Below, piece after piece: positions 1-8,572 of a DNA stretch of 24,377 bases; positions within the stretch are counted from its first letter, which is position 1; the number at the start of each line of letters is the position of its first letter. The notes under the pieces are model-generated. The model ran no database searches. It was not told where the DNA came from and was given only the letters and a program-made list of their open reading frames with translations. Position numbers and translations under genes: made by a program. This stretch comes from a virus. The DNA lies in the IMG/VR virus record IMGVR_UViG_3300025671_000515, positions 1 to 24,377 of that record; one strand, written 5' to 3'.

Positions 1-23
1 TTTCTCTATTCCTTTAGGTTAAA

Positions 24-722
24 TTAGGTTGCCATGTTGAACACGTTATCGGCCAAGACGAGATGAACCCAGCTATCCGTAGCCGGACCAAGTTCAAGGT
101 CGATACACGTCGCAGAGGCCCCTGTGGATACCGCAATATCCGCACGAACATCTTTCAAATCCGTGGTCAACGTGACACCTGTAAGACCAATATTCACACC
201 GGCATAGCAGAACTTATCCCCCACCGCAGACGCATAGGGGAACGGGACAATCACCGTTGCCGTCACAGACGACGTAGACGTAATCTTGCGAGAACGCCCC
301 ACATTGGAACCACTCGTAAACCAAATCACCCCTTCGTCCATATCGGGAGAGGCCACTGATGTGCCCCCGACAACCGTGAGACCATTCGACACTGCCGTAG
401 CAACGGTATCCTCAGTGATCGAAGTACCCGTGGCACCCGTCACCATTCTTGCGCGAAGAACCGCATCAGGATTCACAAGTACCCCAAAGACCGCTTCATC
501 CGCGCCTTGAGTCGTGCTATAGGTAAGGGATCCACCAATAGCGGTCCCGTTATCCACACAGAGCCCAACCGAATCCGCAAATGACGTGGTAGTAGATGTA
601 GACATCTGACCACTCGCACCACCAGCAGAACGAATCACGACGGTTCCAACGGCCTGAGCCGCAGAGGCTTTGTACTTCTTAATTACCGGAGTCGAACTCG
701 ACAACAAATATGCAAATTTCAT
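24..722 (-). CDS. Putative virion (head decoration/coat-like) protein, 232 aa
   Basis: The protein is rich in Ala, Gly, Ser, Thr and Val, has few charged residues after the first 20 and no membrane segment. This composition suits an all-beta virion surface protein. It is the last complete gene of the leftward structural arm, after the scaffold-like gene, where decoration or capsid-cement proteins often precede the major capsid gene. The start ATG lies at 720-722. Its stop (TAA at 24-26) is followed on the minus strand by an AAAGGA Shine-Dalgarno-like sequence, so another leftward gene probably begins just outside the window. I do not recognise a specific family; the decoration role is inferred from position and composition, and a minor coat or fibre protein is an alternative. 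Confidence 0.55.
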   Translation of the reverse strand: MKFAYLLSSSTPVIKKYKASAAQAVGTVVIRSAGGASGQMSTSTTTSFADSVGLCVDNGTAIGGSLTYSTTQGADEAVFGVLVNPDAVLRARMVTGATGTSITEDTVATAVSNGLTVVGGTSVASPDMDEGVIWFTSGSNVGRSRKITSTSSVTATVIVPFPYASAVGDKFCYAGVNIGLTGVTLTTDLKDVRADIAVSTGASATCIDLELGPATDSWVHLVLADNVFNMAT

Positions 723-769
723 CTGAACAATCCTTTCAACCCTGCTTCAAAGGTCCAGGGGTGTGACCG

Positions 770-1129
770 TTAGAAATGACCTCGTTCAATCCCTAGTTGA
801 CGACGACGGGCGCTTTCCCGACGTTCTTCTGCTGTGGATCGCACTTGGCTATACAATTCTGAATAGATATACATTGAGCACTTTGGGTCTGTGACAGAAC
901 ACCCATCACACTTCGCAATACACACCGGGTATTCCTTTTCTTTGCGATATCCCACCTTTCCAGGGTTAAATTTCCCCGTACAGAGGGGGCATAACGTAAT
1001 GACCTTCTTCTGAGCCGCCAATTCATCGACCCACCCACCAGCAGTCCGGCCCCGTTTTCGCCCCCCCGCTTCGTGGGCAGCGAGGATGGATTCACGGGTC
1101 CATTCTTTCTTGATGAGCAGATGCGACAT
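770..1129 (-). CDS. Small cysteine-rich (zinc-binding) protein, 119 aa
   Basis: The N-terminal third is basic. A cysteine cluster follows: CPLC near residue 48, then CIAKCDGC around residues 70-77 and a further Cys near 84. This spacing suits a zinc ribbon or treble-clef fold. The C-terminus is a charged, probably helical tail. Its ATG at 1127-1129 overlaps the TAA of the upstream scaffold-like gene (TAATG), which implies translational coupling in the structural operon. The role is unknown; a head-assembly accessory or nucleic-acid-binding protein would fit. The family is not recognised. Confidence 0.6.
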   Translation of the reverse strand: MSHLLIKKEWTRESILAAHEAGGRKRGRTAGGWVDELAAQKKVITLCPLCTGKFNPGKVGYRKEKEYPVCIAKCDGCSVTDPKCSMYIYSELYSQVRSTAEERRESARRRQLGIERGHF

Positions 1130-1980
1130 TATCGGCGTCCTTGGTTAATGGCCTTAGGGGCCCATTTTTGTTCTTCCTCGACTTCCTTCCAATCTTTGTA
1201 GACGTGATTCTTAATCAATCGCTCATAACCTTCACGCTCCCATGGTTGGAGGGTATCTTTAAAAGATTTCACATTAGACTTCTGACGTTGAGCGGTATGA
1301 GTTTCCATAAAGGGTTCCTGTTCAGTGGTCACATGTTTAGAAGCACGGCGTGTTTTCACCGTTTCCATATCACCGAATGCGGCACGAACCGCTGCTAATT
1401 CAGTGGCATGGTTGTTCGGCATTCCCAGTTCACGAACCATATAGACATACTCTCGTTCATACTTGGCTCGTTCCTCACTCCCCGGTTGCATCACTTCAGG
1501 AATAAGTTGCTGGTATTGTCCGATTTCACTCAGAATACGAGTTGAGGCCATCTTCTGGCGTTCTTGCTCCTCGAACTTCTTCGCCAGACGTTGCTCAGTC
1601 ATCTTGTCTTTGTATTCTTGTGCCTGTGCCCGTGACCACTTCCCTTCCGCGATGCCATTCTCCAGTTCTTCCCATGACATCTCTTTCTGAGTCTGTTGCT
1701 CCTCTTTGACCTTGAGCCGTTCCTCCAATCGGATCCGTTCTTCACGTTCCCGCTGGCGTTCCGTTTCAAGTTCTTTTAAGCGCGCTTCAGACTTTTTAGC
1801 TCGTGCCCACACTTCCTTAAATCGAGAACCACCTGGCTCAAGTGGGTTCACCTTCTCTTCTGTTGGTGTGTCCTCTTGGGCTACTTGACCATCTGGTTTC
1901 GGTGTGGTATCCTCGGCTTGAGTAGAGATATCTGTCTTGGGTTCCTCCTGAACTACTGGATCGCTGGCTTCCTCACTCAT
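1129..1980 (-). CDS. Scaffold-like, coiled-coil head assembly protein, 283 aa
   Basis: The first ~50 residues are acidic and low in complexity (runs of E, D, P, T, Q). They are followed by a long Glu/Lys/Arg/Gln-rich helix around residues 55-140 and a basic C-terminal region. This is the usual composition of tailed-phage scaffolding proteins, whose basic C-terminus contacts the capsid protein. Its place between the portal and the head-protein genes fits. The start is ATG at 1978-1980, with GAGGAG six bases upstream; an in-frame GTG at 1986 has no better site. Function is inferred from composition and order, not from a recognised motif. Confidence 0.6.
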   Translation of the reverse strand: MSEEASDPVVQEEPKTDISTQAEDTTPKPDGQVAQEDTPTEEKVNPLEPGGSRFKEVWARAKKSEARLKELETERQREREERIRLEERLKVKEEQQTQKEMSWEELENGIAEGKWSRAQAQEYKDKMTEQRLAKKFEEQERQKMASTRILSEIGQYQQLIPEVMQPGSEERAKYEREYVYMVRELGMPNNHATELAAVRAAFGDMETVKTRRASKHVTTEQEPFMETHTAQRQKSNVKSFKDTLQPWEREGYERLIKNHVYKDWKEVEEEQKWAPKAINQGRR

Positions 1981-2052
1981 ACACACTCCTCATCGATTGT
2001 GGTTGATGTTGGACCGCACCCGCTTCTGGTGGGGTGAGAACCTCGTGGTACA

Positions 2053-2397
2053 TTACTTCGGGAGTTCTTGATAAGTCCGTAACAATTCGTTGGGTAACGC
2101 CATCACTTTCTCTAAGGCGTCCACGTAGCCTTTGTGATATTGATACTTGACCCGTGCCAATTCGTCTGAGGTCTCCCCACACAGACGGAGGCATTCATTG
2201 CGTTCTTTGAGATGTCCTTCAAGATCAGCTTGGATATAGGATAAGAAACGATCCCATTCTGGGTTATTGGTAAGGTGTTCGAAAGAGACAGCTGCGGTTT
2301 TAACCAATCCGACAGCAGTTTCTAAGGACGTGATATAAGGGCGACCCAGGCTTTCCTGTTGGATCAATGAAAGATATTCTTGACGGGTAGGGGGCAT
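2053..2397 (-). CDS. Hypothetical structural-arm protein, 114 aa
   Basis: A soluble, mostly helical protein with a central Lys/Glu-rich stretch and a C-terminus ending in a Leu-rich helix (ALEKVMALPNELL). The start chosen is the ATG at 2395-2397, because GGAG lies ten bases upstream. The in-frame ATG at 2412 would add MECSI but has no ribosome-binding site. It lies 72 bases upstream of the scaffold-like gene and is probably co-transcribed with it. Possible roles are a small head-assembly or packaging accessory protein; no family is recognised. Confidence 0.55.
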   Translation of the reverse strand: MPPTRQEYLSLIQQESLGRPYITSLETAVGLVKTAAVSFEHLTNNPEWDRFLSYIQADLEGHLKERNECLRLCGETSDELARVKYQYHKGYVDALEKVMALPNELLRTYQELPK

Positions 2398-2415
2398 TAT
2401 GCTACACTCCATGCC

Positions 2416-2799
2416 ATGGATTGTCCTCGATGTCTCTTATTAAAAGCATACCAACCATGGGAACTTTCATCTGATGTCGAACACCTCCCTAATTGCGAAG
2501 GGATTGAATTTGAACAACGCTTAGAACAACGTGCATCTAACCTTATCAACTCTTATTTTTCCTCACCGATGATCAGTTATAATGACCCCCAAACCAAATG
2601 GACCCTATCGTATCCACGAACAATCAATCCTATTGATCTGTTTCAAGCTGGTGTATTCCTTGGAAATCTTGAAACTGTATCAACATTAGGAACTCCCTTA
2701 GACCAACAAGCTGCACGAGAAACATTATTCCAATTTTGTAAAGCCCATAACATCACGCTTTCCTTACCAAGACCCCCTCACACAAAGAGCACTTCTTAG
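2416..2799 (+). CDS. Orphan opposite-strand gene in the structural arm, 127 aa (hypothetical)
   Basis: This ORF runs against the direction of the surrounding structural genes. It fills the only part of the arm (2398-2752) with no convincing minus-strand gene. Codon use looks natural and the protein is balanced: MDCPRC at the N-terminus with a further Cys near residue 29 (possible metal site), then a Glu/Gln-rich helix and a C-terminal helical part. The ATG at 2416 lacks a strong Shine-Dalgarno; a TTG at 2380 is in frame. Its 3' end overlaps the end of the convergent 57-aa zinc gene by 47 bases. It may be a moron-type accessory gene with its own promoter. Function is unknown. Confidence 0.5.
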   Translation: MDCPRCLLLKAYQPWELSSDVEHLPNCEGIEFEQRLEQRASNLINSYFSSPMISYNDPQTKWTLSYPRTINPIDLFQAGVFLGNLETVSTLGTPLDQQAARETLFQFCKAHNITLSLPRPPHTKSTS

Positions 2800-2926
2800 G
2801 CATTGTTTTGGGTTCTGTATAGTGTTCGTACATCCCATCACGGAGTTCAGTTTTCCAGACTTTCCCTGCGTAGACTCGGCAATCAGGGCACCAGATTTCG
2901 GCTTCGAGGTGTTTGGTTTTTGCCAT
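2753..2926 (-). CDS. Tiny zinc-ribbon protein, 57 aa
   Basis: Reading leftward from ATG at 2924-2926 gives a 57-residue protein. It has CPDC at residues 13-16 and CSLC at residues 46-49, a classical four-cysteine zinc ribbon, and a basic C-terminus. The start overlaps the TAA of the upstream 75-aa gene (TAATG), the junction style used elsewhere in this arm. Its 3' end overlaps the convergent gene 2416-2799. The role is unknown; small zinc-ribbon proteins are common accessory products in phage structural operons. Confidence 0.6.
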   Translation of the reverse strand: MAKTKHLEAEIWCPDCRVYAGKVWKTELRDGMYEHYTEPKTMPKKCSLCEGVLVRKA

Positions 2927-3153
2927 TAGATTTGCTCAATTGCTTTTTGGATACGTTCTTCTTCGTTCCACATAAAGGTGTTTAGTAAATTATTAAAACA
3001 ACATTCTAAACGTATAAGTTGACCCCTCGTTAAAGTGATAGGTTCATCATAATCACTTGCGTGTTCACCTGTAATCTCTCGTAATAATTTACTGAAACTT
3101 TCCTGATTTTGTTCTAAACCAATATAAAACCGAGATCTTACAAGAGGAGCCAC
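2926..3153 (-). CDS. Hypothetical 75-aa protein after portal gene (GTG start)
   Basis: A small soluble helical protein with an acidic centre and a C-terminal amphipathic helix (EEERIQKAIEQI). It begins with GTG at 3151-3153, overlapping the TAG stop of the portal gene (TAGTG), with AAAGGGATGAT upstream as a plausible Shine-Dalgarno. It ends in a TAATG junction with the 57-aa zinc gene. The overlaps at both ends support real, coupled translation. No family is recognised. Confidence 0.55.
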   Translation of the reverse strand: MAPLVRSRFYIGLEQNQESFSKLLREITGEHASDYDEPITLTRGQLIRLECCFNNLLNTFMWNEEERIQKAIEQI

Positions 3154-5510
3154 TACATCATCCCTTTAGCACTTGGCATTGATTCATCCATCACTTGATT
3201 CGGGCCTTGAGGCATCATCTGACCCGCTTGGGGATCCACGGAACCTTGAGGCCCTGGTTGTCCTCCACCTCCACCCATCGATTGAGCAAACTGTTGGGCC
3301 ATCATCGCCATCTGTTGTTCCTGTTGGACCTTTACTTGTACCTGTTGCAGATAAGCCTGATAGATCATCCCAAAAGCAGGATCATTCTGGAGTAAGGGGG
3401 CAAAGCGAGGATCCTGTTGGAAGGTCATCAGGGTTTGGAGATGAATCTGTGCTCCTTCCGCTGGAACCCCTTGAGGGATGATTCCCTGAACCATCTGGCC
3501 CATCGCTTGTTCGGCTGAGATCCGTGGGGCATCTGCATCTGGAGGGGTATTCAAATAGCGATGTTCATCCTGGCCCACACTCACAATGTAATCCCGTAGA
3601 AGGTTATACATCTTGTCAGGGGCAGTCAGGCCCATCTGGATCGTCATCGGGTTCATAATCATGGGCATTAATTCTGACAAGATCTGACTCTGAATGGCTT
3701 TTGTGGTATTGAGAGAATTAGCCTTGAAATCAAACTGGAACATCCCCTGGATTTCCTTCACATCTTCCACCATCTGATAAGGATCTGCCCCTTGATGGGT
3801 GATGCCTGTAATACGGTATTGCTTTTGTGGGGGGAGGAAGACTTTATTCAATTCGTGCATCTGCTGATAGACTTCAGCCATACCCTTGAAGAAGCGACGA
3901 AGGATTCTTTCAGGGCGAGCATCCCCTTGTTGCATCAAGGCCATCATGTTCGTAGAGGTACGGAGAGCAGAGGCTTTCCCTTGAGGGACAGCCCCCATTT
4001 GGAGGGAACCTTGCATCGATTGACGCTCTGACCACTGTTGGACAAGGGCAATGATATTCATTGCCATGGCTTGATCGTCTTGAGGGAATTGGGGGATATA
4101 AATGTCCTGTTGGGGGTTCGAGACAGGATAACCACTCCCTGGTTCCATCTTGATCACTTCTGGTCGTACACCTGACGTAGAGCGATACAAGAACCATGGG
4201 GTATTACAAATCGTATGCTTATCAATGGCCTGATCCAAGATGATCTTGGTCAGGTCTTGCATGTGTTCGAGTAATTCAAGAAGACTCATCCCATAGAACT
4301 GACCAGGGATCGGGATAAACGCAGGAGAACAGGCAAAGGGACGTGGCCGTGAGAGGTCTTCCCTAGGAAATTCCTCCTCCAGATACCTCAAACGAGCAAG
4401 GGCTTTGATATTTCGAGACGGTCCTAGAATGACACGCGCCACGACTTCTTCTTCAAATTCATCATCCTTGAGTTGCCACTTCCCGAAATAGGTAAGGCGA
4501 GTGAATGTTTTAGAGGTAGTACGGGCGTTTCCATACTTCATTCCAGCCATGGAGTCCATGGCGATTTTGTGTTGTTCCGTATCCCCCGTCATCCCGGCAG
4601 GTTGATCACCCACTTCTGATTCAACACGTTCCTCGAATGCTTCAAAATCCTCTTCCGTAAGCAGGTCATAATACCCACTCTTATAAAGACGATGAATCTC
4701 ATCCCATGAGGGATAATCCACCATGATTACATGATCTGCCCCCATCGGGTTCGAGGGGGAGGGCGGTTGGAGATTCTCACACCGCGAGGGAATAATAATG
4801 TCTTCGAGCGATTTCGGGATAACACATGGTGCATCAAAAATAACTTTATCCCGAGTAATGATGCAATAATGCTGATCATCATCAACATAGAATTCACCCT
4901 TGATGGTTTCGAAATCCTTCTTTTCAGGGTGCTTGATAATGACGGTATAGGTATTCTCCTTTGTCGCCTTCACCATTCCTTGGGGGAAGGTATCATAAAG
5001 AAATTTCTCATAGAAGAGGCGAGGATCCACATTTGCGGGGAGAGGTGGTAGACGATGGACTTCACGCGCTTTTCGCTTTTCCTTGACCCATGGGACAAAG
5101 GCTATAAAGCGTGAGTCATTGACGAAGCTATCTGCCAGCATCGCCAATTTCTCCTCTCCATTCTGTTCCACAAAGAATTGATAATCTTGTAATTGGTCAA
5201 TCGTTTTGCCTTTATCACTGTCTCCTTTATTGACAGCCGTAGCAGACATAAGGGGACGAGCTGTGAGGGCCGCATTCTGAAGGGTATCCTGGGTCCTCTG
5301 GGTATTCGTCATCAACATGGGAACATGCTGATTGGAGGCATTGGGCCATGGATAATGCTTGGGTTCGAGCCAGCCAAACATCTTGGCATATCGCTGAATC
5401 CGACGAGAGGCCCAATCAGATCGATCTTGGATATCCTCGTCATACCGTTGGATGACAGTCTTGACGAAATCAGTTTTGTCTTCAGGTGTGATTGACTTAC
5501 GGGGTTTCAT
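3153..5510 (-). CDS. Portal protein, P22-like, 785 aa
   Basis: This is the dodecameric vertex ring through which DNA is packaged and ejected. The N-terminal region has the motif PWPNASNQHVPML (about residues 54-66), typical of long P22-type portals in which a helical start is followed by P-W-P-x-A-S-N. The length (785 aa) is near the 725 aa of P22 gp1 and much longer than HK97-type portals. The C-terminal ~100 residues are Gln/Met/Gly-rich (a QQ-repeat helix, a G5 run and a disordered tail), possibly equivalent to the barrel or tail region. The gene follows TerL with a TAATG overlap at 5508-5512, the standard terminase-portal order. The start has no clear Shine-Dalgarno, so coupling to TerL translation is likely. 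Confidence 0.88.
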   Translation of the reverse strand: MKPRKSITPEDKTDFVKTVIQRYDEDIQDRSDWASRRIQRYAKMFGWLEPKHYPWPNASNQHVPMLMTNTQRTQDTLQNAALTARPLMSATAVNKGDSDKGKTIDQLQDYQFFVEQNGEEKLAMLADSFVNDSRFIAFVPWVKEKRKAREVHRLPPLPANVDPRLFYEKFLYDTFPQGMVKATKENTYTVIIKHPEKKDFETIKGEFYVDDDQHYCIITRDKVIFDAPCVIPKSLEDIIIPSRCENLQPPSPSNPMGADHVIMVDYPSWDEIHRLYKSGYYDLLTEEDFEAFEERVESEVGDQPAGMTGDTEQHKIAMDSMAGMKYGNARTTSKTFTRLTYFGKWQLKDDEFEEEVVARVILGPSRNIKALARLRYLEEEFPREDLSRPRPFACSPAFIPIPGQFYGMSLLELLEHMQDLTKIILDQAIDKHTICNTPWFLYRSTSGVRPEVIKMEPGSGYPVSNPQQDIYIPQFPQDDQAMAMNIIALVQQWSERQSMQGSLQMGAVPQGKASALRTSTNMMALMQQGDARPERILRRFFKGMAEVYQQMHELNKVFLPPQKQYRITGITHQGADPYQMVEDVKEIQGMFQFDFKANSLNTTKAIQSQILSELMPMIMNPMTIQMGLTAPDKMYNLLRDYIVSVGQDEHRYLNTPPDADAPRISAEQAMGQMVQGIIPQGVPAEGAQIHLQTLMTFQQDPRFAPLLQNDPAFGMIYQAYLQQVQVKVQQEQQMAMMAQQFAQSMGGGGGQPGPQGSVDPQAGQMMPQGPNQVMDESMPSAKGMM

Positions 5511-7171
5511 TAATATCCATTCATCCGACCAGATCGCACTTCAATCGGCTTTCCAAGAGATTTCAAGCCACGAAAGGTGGGTTGATTGTTCATGACATAT
5601 TTGTTCAATGTGGGATAATCATCATATTTCTGCTTGGCCTTTTGCTTCTGATCCTTCTCCATAGACTTTTTGAAATCATCCCACGAATAGCGTTTCATCT
5701 GCTGAATGGTCCGCATACAACGGGGATCAATCATCCATCGTGGCTTTTGAGTCGATTGATCGGGCTTTAAATAATCATTCAACGCTTGCCGTCCTGCTTC
5801 CCCGTCATCCGCAAGATCAAACGTAAGGCCAGCTGTTTCAAAGGCATCTTGCCACGTAGTCTGACGATCAGTACTAGAAGGGCTCCGACCCATATTAGGG
5901 TCCATAATCCGCTGAATAGTTTTCCATCCATATTCACTTTCCAAGTCTTTCACTCGTTGAGCGACAATATCAGGAGAGCCATCGACTTCCATTTCCGCCA
6001 CTTGTTCCAGGTCATCATCAGGTGTGACTTGGACCCAGATTAACATGTGGGGCTTGCGGGGATGAGGATCTAAGGCATTAATCACTGGATACAGAGGATT
6101 CACTTGCAGTGGCTGTACGTGATTAAATGAGACTACTGAAGAGGATGAGCAGGTCCCGCAAGCCCCTGTTTCTGTAAGGATGGTAAGATCATTACACTCA
6201 AAACACCAAGTATGATCAGTATCAGTAAAGAGAGGGTGGACACGATTAGAAAGACGAAGGTGCTGACCGTAAATGCGAGTAGCCCGTTCAGCAGCTGTTA
6301 AATTTTTTGCCATTTGCGCAATGGCATCTTGATCCAAATTCTTATTTTCGGTTGCGTACATTTCAACCATTTCGTAATTTGGATCACGATCTTTTCCGGG
6401 GATACATTTTTCATAAACTCGATCAATCAGCCAATCAACGGGAATAGTCGGGTCATCTGGCCATGTCATGGAAAGGAACATTCGACCTTTGACACGGGCC
6501 GTTCGAACACTATTCTCAACCCAAATCATTTCTTTAGGTGGCTCATCATGCAGTACAATATGAAAGTCACCCGATGCAAAATCACTTGGATCTTGATCGT
6601 ATGACATGCACTGCAAACGAGAAATCCCTTTATACACACCTGTCACAGGATCATGATAGCGAACTTCCAACGTCCTTGTACGAGCCGTCCATGAATGGTC
6701 CCATTCGCCACGAATCAAACAATGCTGAGGTATCCACCCAAAATGCCCACGTGCCCCACCGGGTTGATCAACTCCTTGCCAATTCCACCACTTAAGTTTT
6801 GGAAGTATGATTGTTTCAAGTGTATTAGTAATTGATTCAACCACTAATCGACAATTGATAGGACCTCTAAATTTTTCTAATGGATAGATCTGCTTAAGAG
6901 AATCAGGTATAATCCCTGTCATACAAATAACCATATCCACCAAAGCCGTGTCCGTTTTGCTCGCCCCATTCCCTCCAGCTAAAAAGAACACACTCGTATT
7001 TGATTGATGAACACGGATTGCTTTTTCTGAAACAGGGATATAGTATTTTAATTGATTGGTTTGACGATCTTTTGCTTGTAAAGATAAAGCGTAATTTGCT
7101 AACTGGTTGAGTTCATCATCAGACAGTGAACCAAGTGAATTGATATCTAAATCAAGAAGATTAGTAGACAT
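5510..7171 (-). CDS. terL: Terminase large subunit (ATPase-nuclease), 553 aa
   Basis: This is the packaging motor that translocates and cuts concatemeric DNA at the portal. Walker A is GGNGASKT (residues 66-73) and Walker B is FHIVLHDE (203-210, with D209 and catalytic E210). A coupling-type segment FLSMTW lies near 232-237. The C-terminal RNase H-like nuclease has acidic candidates D368 (NALDPH), D424 (MDPNMG) and the DDY at 517-519. A four-cysteine cluster, CFEC (323-326) and CGTC (338-341), sits between the two domains and looks like a zinc-ribbon insertion. The gene follows an HNH gene and precedes the portal by a TAATG overlap. The family assignment is firm; the role of the zinc insertion is inference. 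Confidence 0.93.
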   Translation of the reverse strand: MSTNLLDLDINSLGSLSDDELNQLANYALSLQAKDRQTNQLKYYIPVSEKAIRVHQSNTSVFFLAGGNGASKTDTALVDMVICMTGIIPDSLKQIYPLEKFRGPINCRLVVESITNTLETIILPKLKWWNWQGVDQPGGARGHFGWIPQHCLIRGEWDHSWTARTRTLEVRYHDPVTGVYKGISRLQCMSYDQDPSDFASGDFHIVLHDEPPKEMIWVENSVRTARVKGRMFLSMTWPDDPTIPVDWLIDRVYEKCIPGKDRDPNYEMVEMYATENKNLDQDAIAQMAKNLTAAERATRIYGQHLRLSNRVHPLFTDTDHTWCFECNDLTILTETGACGTCSSSSVVSFNHVQPLQVNPLYPVINALDPHPRKPHMLIWVQVTPDDDLEQVAEMEVDGSPDIVAQRVKDLESEYGWKTIQRIMDPNMGRSPSSTDRQTTWQDAFETAGLTFDLADDGEAGRQALNDYLKPDQSTQKPRWMIDPRCMRTIQQMKRYSWDDFKKSMEKDQKQKAKQKYDDYPTLNKYVMNNQPTFRGLKSLGKPIEVRSGRMNGY

Positions 7172-7523
7172 AAGATTCTCGATTCTTTCGTCGTCTAATA
7201 ACTTCTTTCTTTAGATTGCAATTTGCGCACAAAACTTGGAACCCATCAGGATAATCGTTTTTTATTAGCCACCATAAAAACTTACCTGTTGGAACATCTT
7301 TTCGATGTTCTTTCCCATTATTTTCGATATGATCGAATGTTAAAACATCAAGGTCACCTTGACCACAATTACGACATGTTCCTTCGCCATTTGTTAAGAC
7401 ATTTACAGCGGCTAATTTCCACTTCTCACGACGTGCAGCATTCCAATCAGCAAGATATCGCCTATGCTTTGGTGATGTTCTATTCCTTCTCGGATACTTA
7501 ACTATTTCTTGTCTTTTAAACAT
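7161..7523 (-). CDS. HNH endonuclease, 120 aa
   Basis: The N-terminus is very basic. The HNH core follows: CRNCG (about 51-55), then FDHIENNGKEHR (about 68-79, with the DH pair), and CANCNLKKE (about 99-107) providing the second zinc CxxC and the N/K-rich end. Such small HNH proteins next to terminase genes are known to assist terminase cutting in some phages (HK97 gp74 type); free-standing homing endonucleases have the same core. It overlaps TerL by 11 bases and the upstream putative TerS by 8, so it is built into the packaging operon, which favours a packaging role over a recent mobile insertion. Confidence 0.85.
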   Translation of the reverse strand: MFKRQEIVKYPRRNRTSPKHRRYLADWNAARREKWKLAAVNVLTNGEGTCRNCGQGDLDVLTFDHIENNGKEHRKDVPTGKFLWWLIKNDYPDGFQVLCANCNLKKEVIRRRKNRESYVY

Positions 7524-8031
7524 TTGGTGGAACTTCTAGTGAAACTTTTCGTTCAGTTACATCTGCTTTTATGCCACGTCTTTTCACTTCAAGCAACAAA
7601 GCTGGTATTAGATCTTCAAGTTTCTTTGATTCCGCTTGCCCAATTATCGAAGTCGGTTGTCCTTCTAAAAGTAGGACCTTTTCGGTTGCTATACCCAACA
7701 TCACCCCAATATCCCTTAGCTTCGTCTCGGCCATCATGTCCTCGAGCCGATTGCCCTGATGGAGCCAATCCATCATTCTTCCTGAAAGCGTCTGCCATCG
7801 GTCCTTCAGATAGTCCCGATTGTACCGCTTGGTTGGCTCGGAGGAGTTCGGAATGGGTTCGGCTAACAAGCCCCCATTCGGTGTACGGTTTCGTAAGGTA
7901 AGGGGAGGCGTCGCCTTCGGCTCCGCATTCGGAGCTTTTAGGTTCTTCTGATTGGGGCTTTTCGTACCAGAGGACCCCCGTTGCGGGGTGTTGGGACTGG
8001 AGAGGACATTGTGGAATTTCTTGATCGGCAT
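7516..8031 (-). CDS. Putative terminase small subunit, 171 aa
   Basis: This is the first gene of the leftward arm, upstream of HNH and TerL, the usual place for TerS. The first ~65 residues are Pro/Asn/Ser/Lys-rich and probably disordered. From about residue 70 there is a helical domain with the segment RDIGVMLGIATEKVLLLEGQ, followed by a short Glu/Lys-rich helix and a basic C-terminal end. I recall this R/K-D-x-x-x-LGI-x-x-D/E-K-x-LL-EG pattern from small phage HTH or terminase-associated proteins. The start at 8031 has AGGTG about seven bases upstream. An overlapping frame from 8035 gives a less protein-like product. The TerS role rests mainly on position. Confidence 0.6.
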   Translation of the reverse strand: MPIKKFHNVLSSPNTPQRGSSGTKSPNQKNLKAPNAEPKATPPLTLRNRTPNGGLLAEPIPNSSEPTKRYNRDYLKDRWQTLSGRMMDWLHQGNRLEDMMAETKLRDIGVMLGIATEKVLLLEGQPTSIIGQAESKKLEDLIPALLLEVKRRGIKADVTERKVSLEVPPNV

Positions 8032-8177
8032 CCATATTCACCTAAGATAAGGAGGAAGAAAAGGGCCTTGTTGCCTCACTCGCACACACTACGGGCTCCC
8101 TATCACGGGACGATCTACGCATAGACCAGAGAGAGTTCCTGTACCCTTTCCCCTTTCATCCCATATCCCATATCTCT

Positions 8178-8186
8178 ATTATATCA
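8178..8186 (-). promoter_or_regulatory. Extended -10 promoter for the structural arm
   Basis: On the minus strand the sequence reads TGATATAAT, a perfect extended -10 (TGnTATAAT) for a housekeeping sigma factor. The -35 region is weak, as is usual for extended -10 promoters. It lies about 150 bases upstream of the putative TerS start and points leftward, so it could drive the packaging and structural operon. Confidence 0.5.
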
Positions 8187-8403
8187 CAATTGTCTCCTTT
8201 CTGACACACCCCTGATTTTTTCAGGAAAAGTGCTCCCATTCCCTGAACGGCTCTTCTCCCCCAATCCCCATAAACCCAAATAAATCAATTCGTTATCACA
8301 ATCATTATATAAGTCATTGATCTGGCTCATTTTGTTTGGGCGGTGCAAAGGGGAAATGGGACCCAAACACATGACGGCGGGGGGTCTGCCTGATCGATGC
8401 CGG

Positions 8404-8420
8404 TGGCATAGATCTTGCAT
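8404..8420 (+). promoter_or_regulatory. Sigma-54-type -24/-12 promoter element A
   Basis: The sequence TGGCATAGATCTTGCAT matches the sigma-54 (RpoN) consensus TGGCAC-N5-TTGCA with one mismatch in the fixed positions. The diagnostic GG and GC doublets are separated by exactly ten bases. It points rightward, toward the early arm. Sigma-54 promoters need an AAA+ activator; none is encoded in this window. Confidence 0.55.
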
Positions 8421-8429
8421 ACAATGACA

Positions 8430-8446
8430 CGGCACAAGCTTTGCAT
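8430..8446 (+). promoter_or_regulatory. Sigma-54-type -24/-12 promoter element B
   Basis: The sequence CGGCACAAGCTTTGCAT has GGCAC and TTGCA with ten bases between the GG and GC doublets. It lies 26 bases downstream of element A in the same orientation, so the two may be alternative start sites of one regulated promoter. Confidence 0.5.
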
Positions 8447-8572
8447 GTGGCTCAGGTTCCGATAATGTTTCATTATGTTAAAACGTATGTCCTTATATAT
8501 CAATAGCTTACACCACATGCCCCATACTTGATGGATGCTTAGTGCCCCAATCAAGTACCCTTGCTTCCATGC

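Noticed and set aside
63-510. Plus-strand ORFs opposite the decoration-like gene
   Set aside because: Arg/His- or Pro/Thr-rich translations without ribosome-binding sites; shadows of the minus-strand gene.
7616-8041. 141-codon minus-strand ORF overlapping the putative TerS gene
   Set aside because: It is the alternative frame of the TerS candidate; the frame beginning at 8031 has the ribosome-binding site and the more protein-like sequence.
8211-8225. CCTGA-T5-TCAGG hairpin as a terminator
   Set aside because: The stem is only five base pairs and no adequate T-run follows on either strand.
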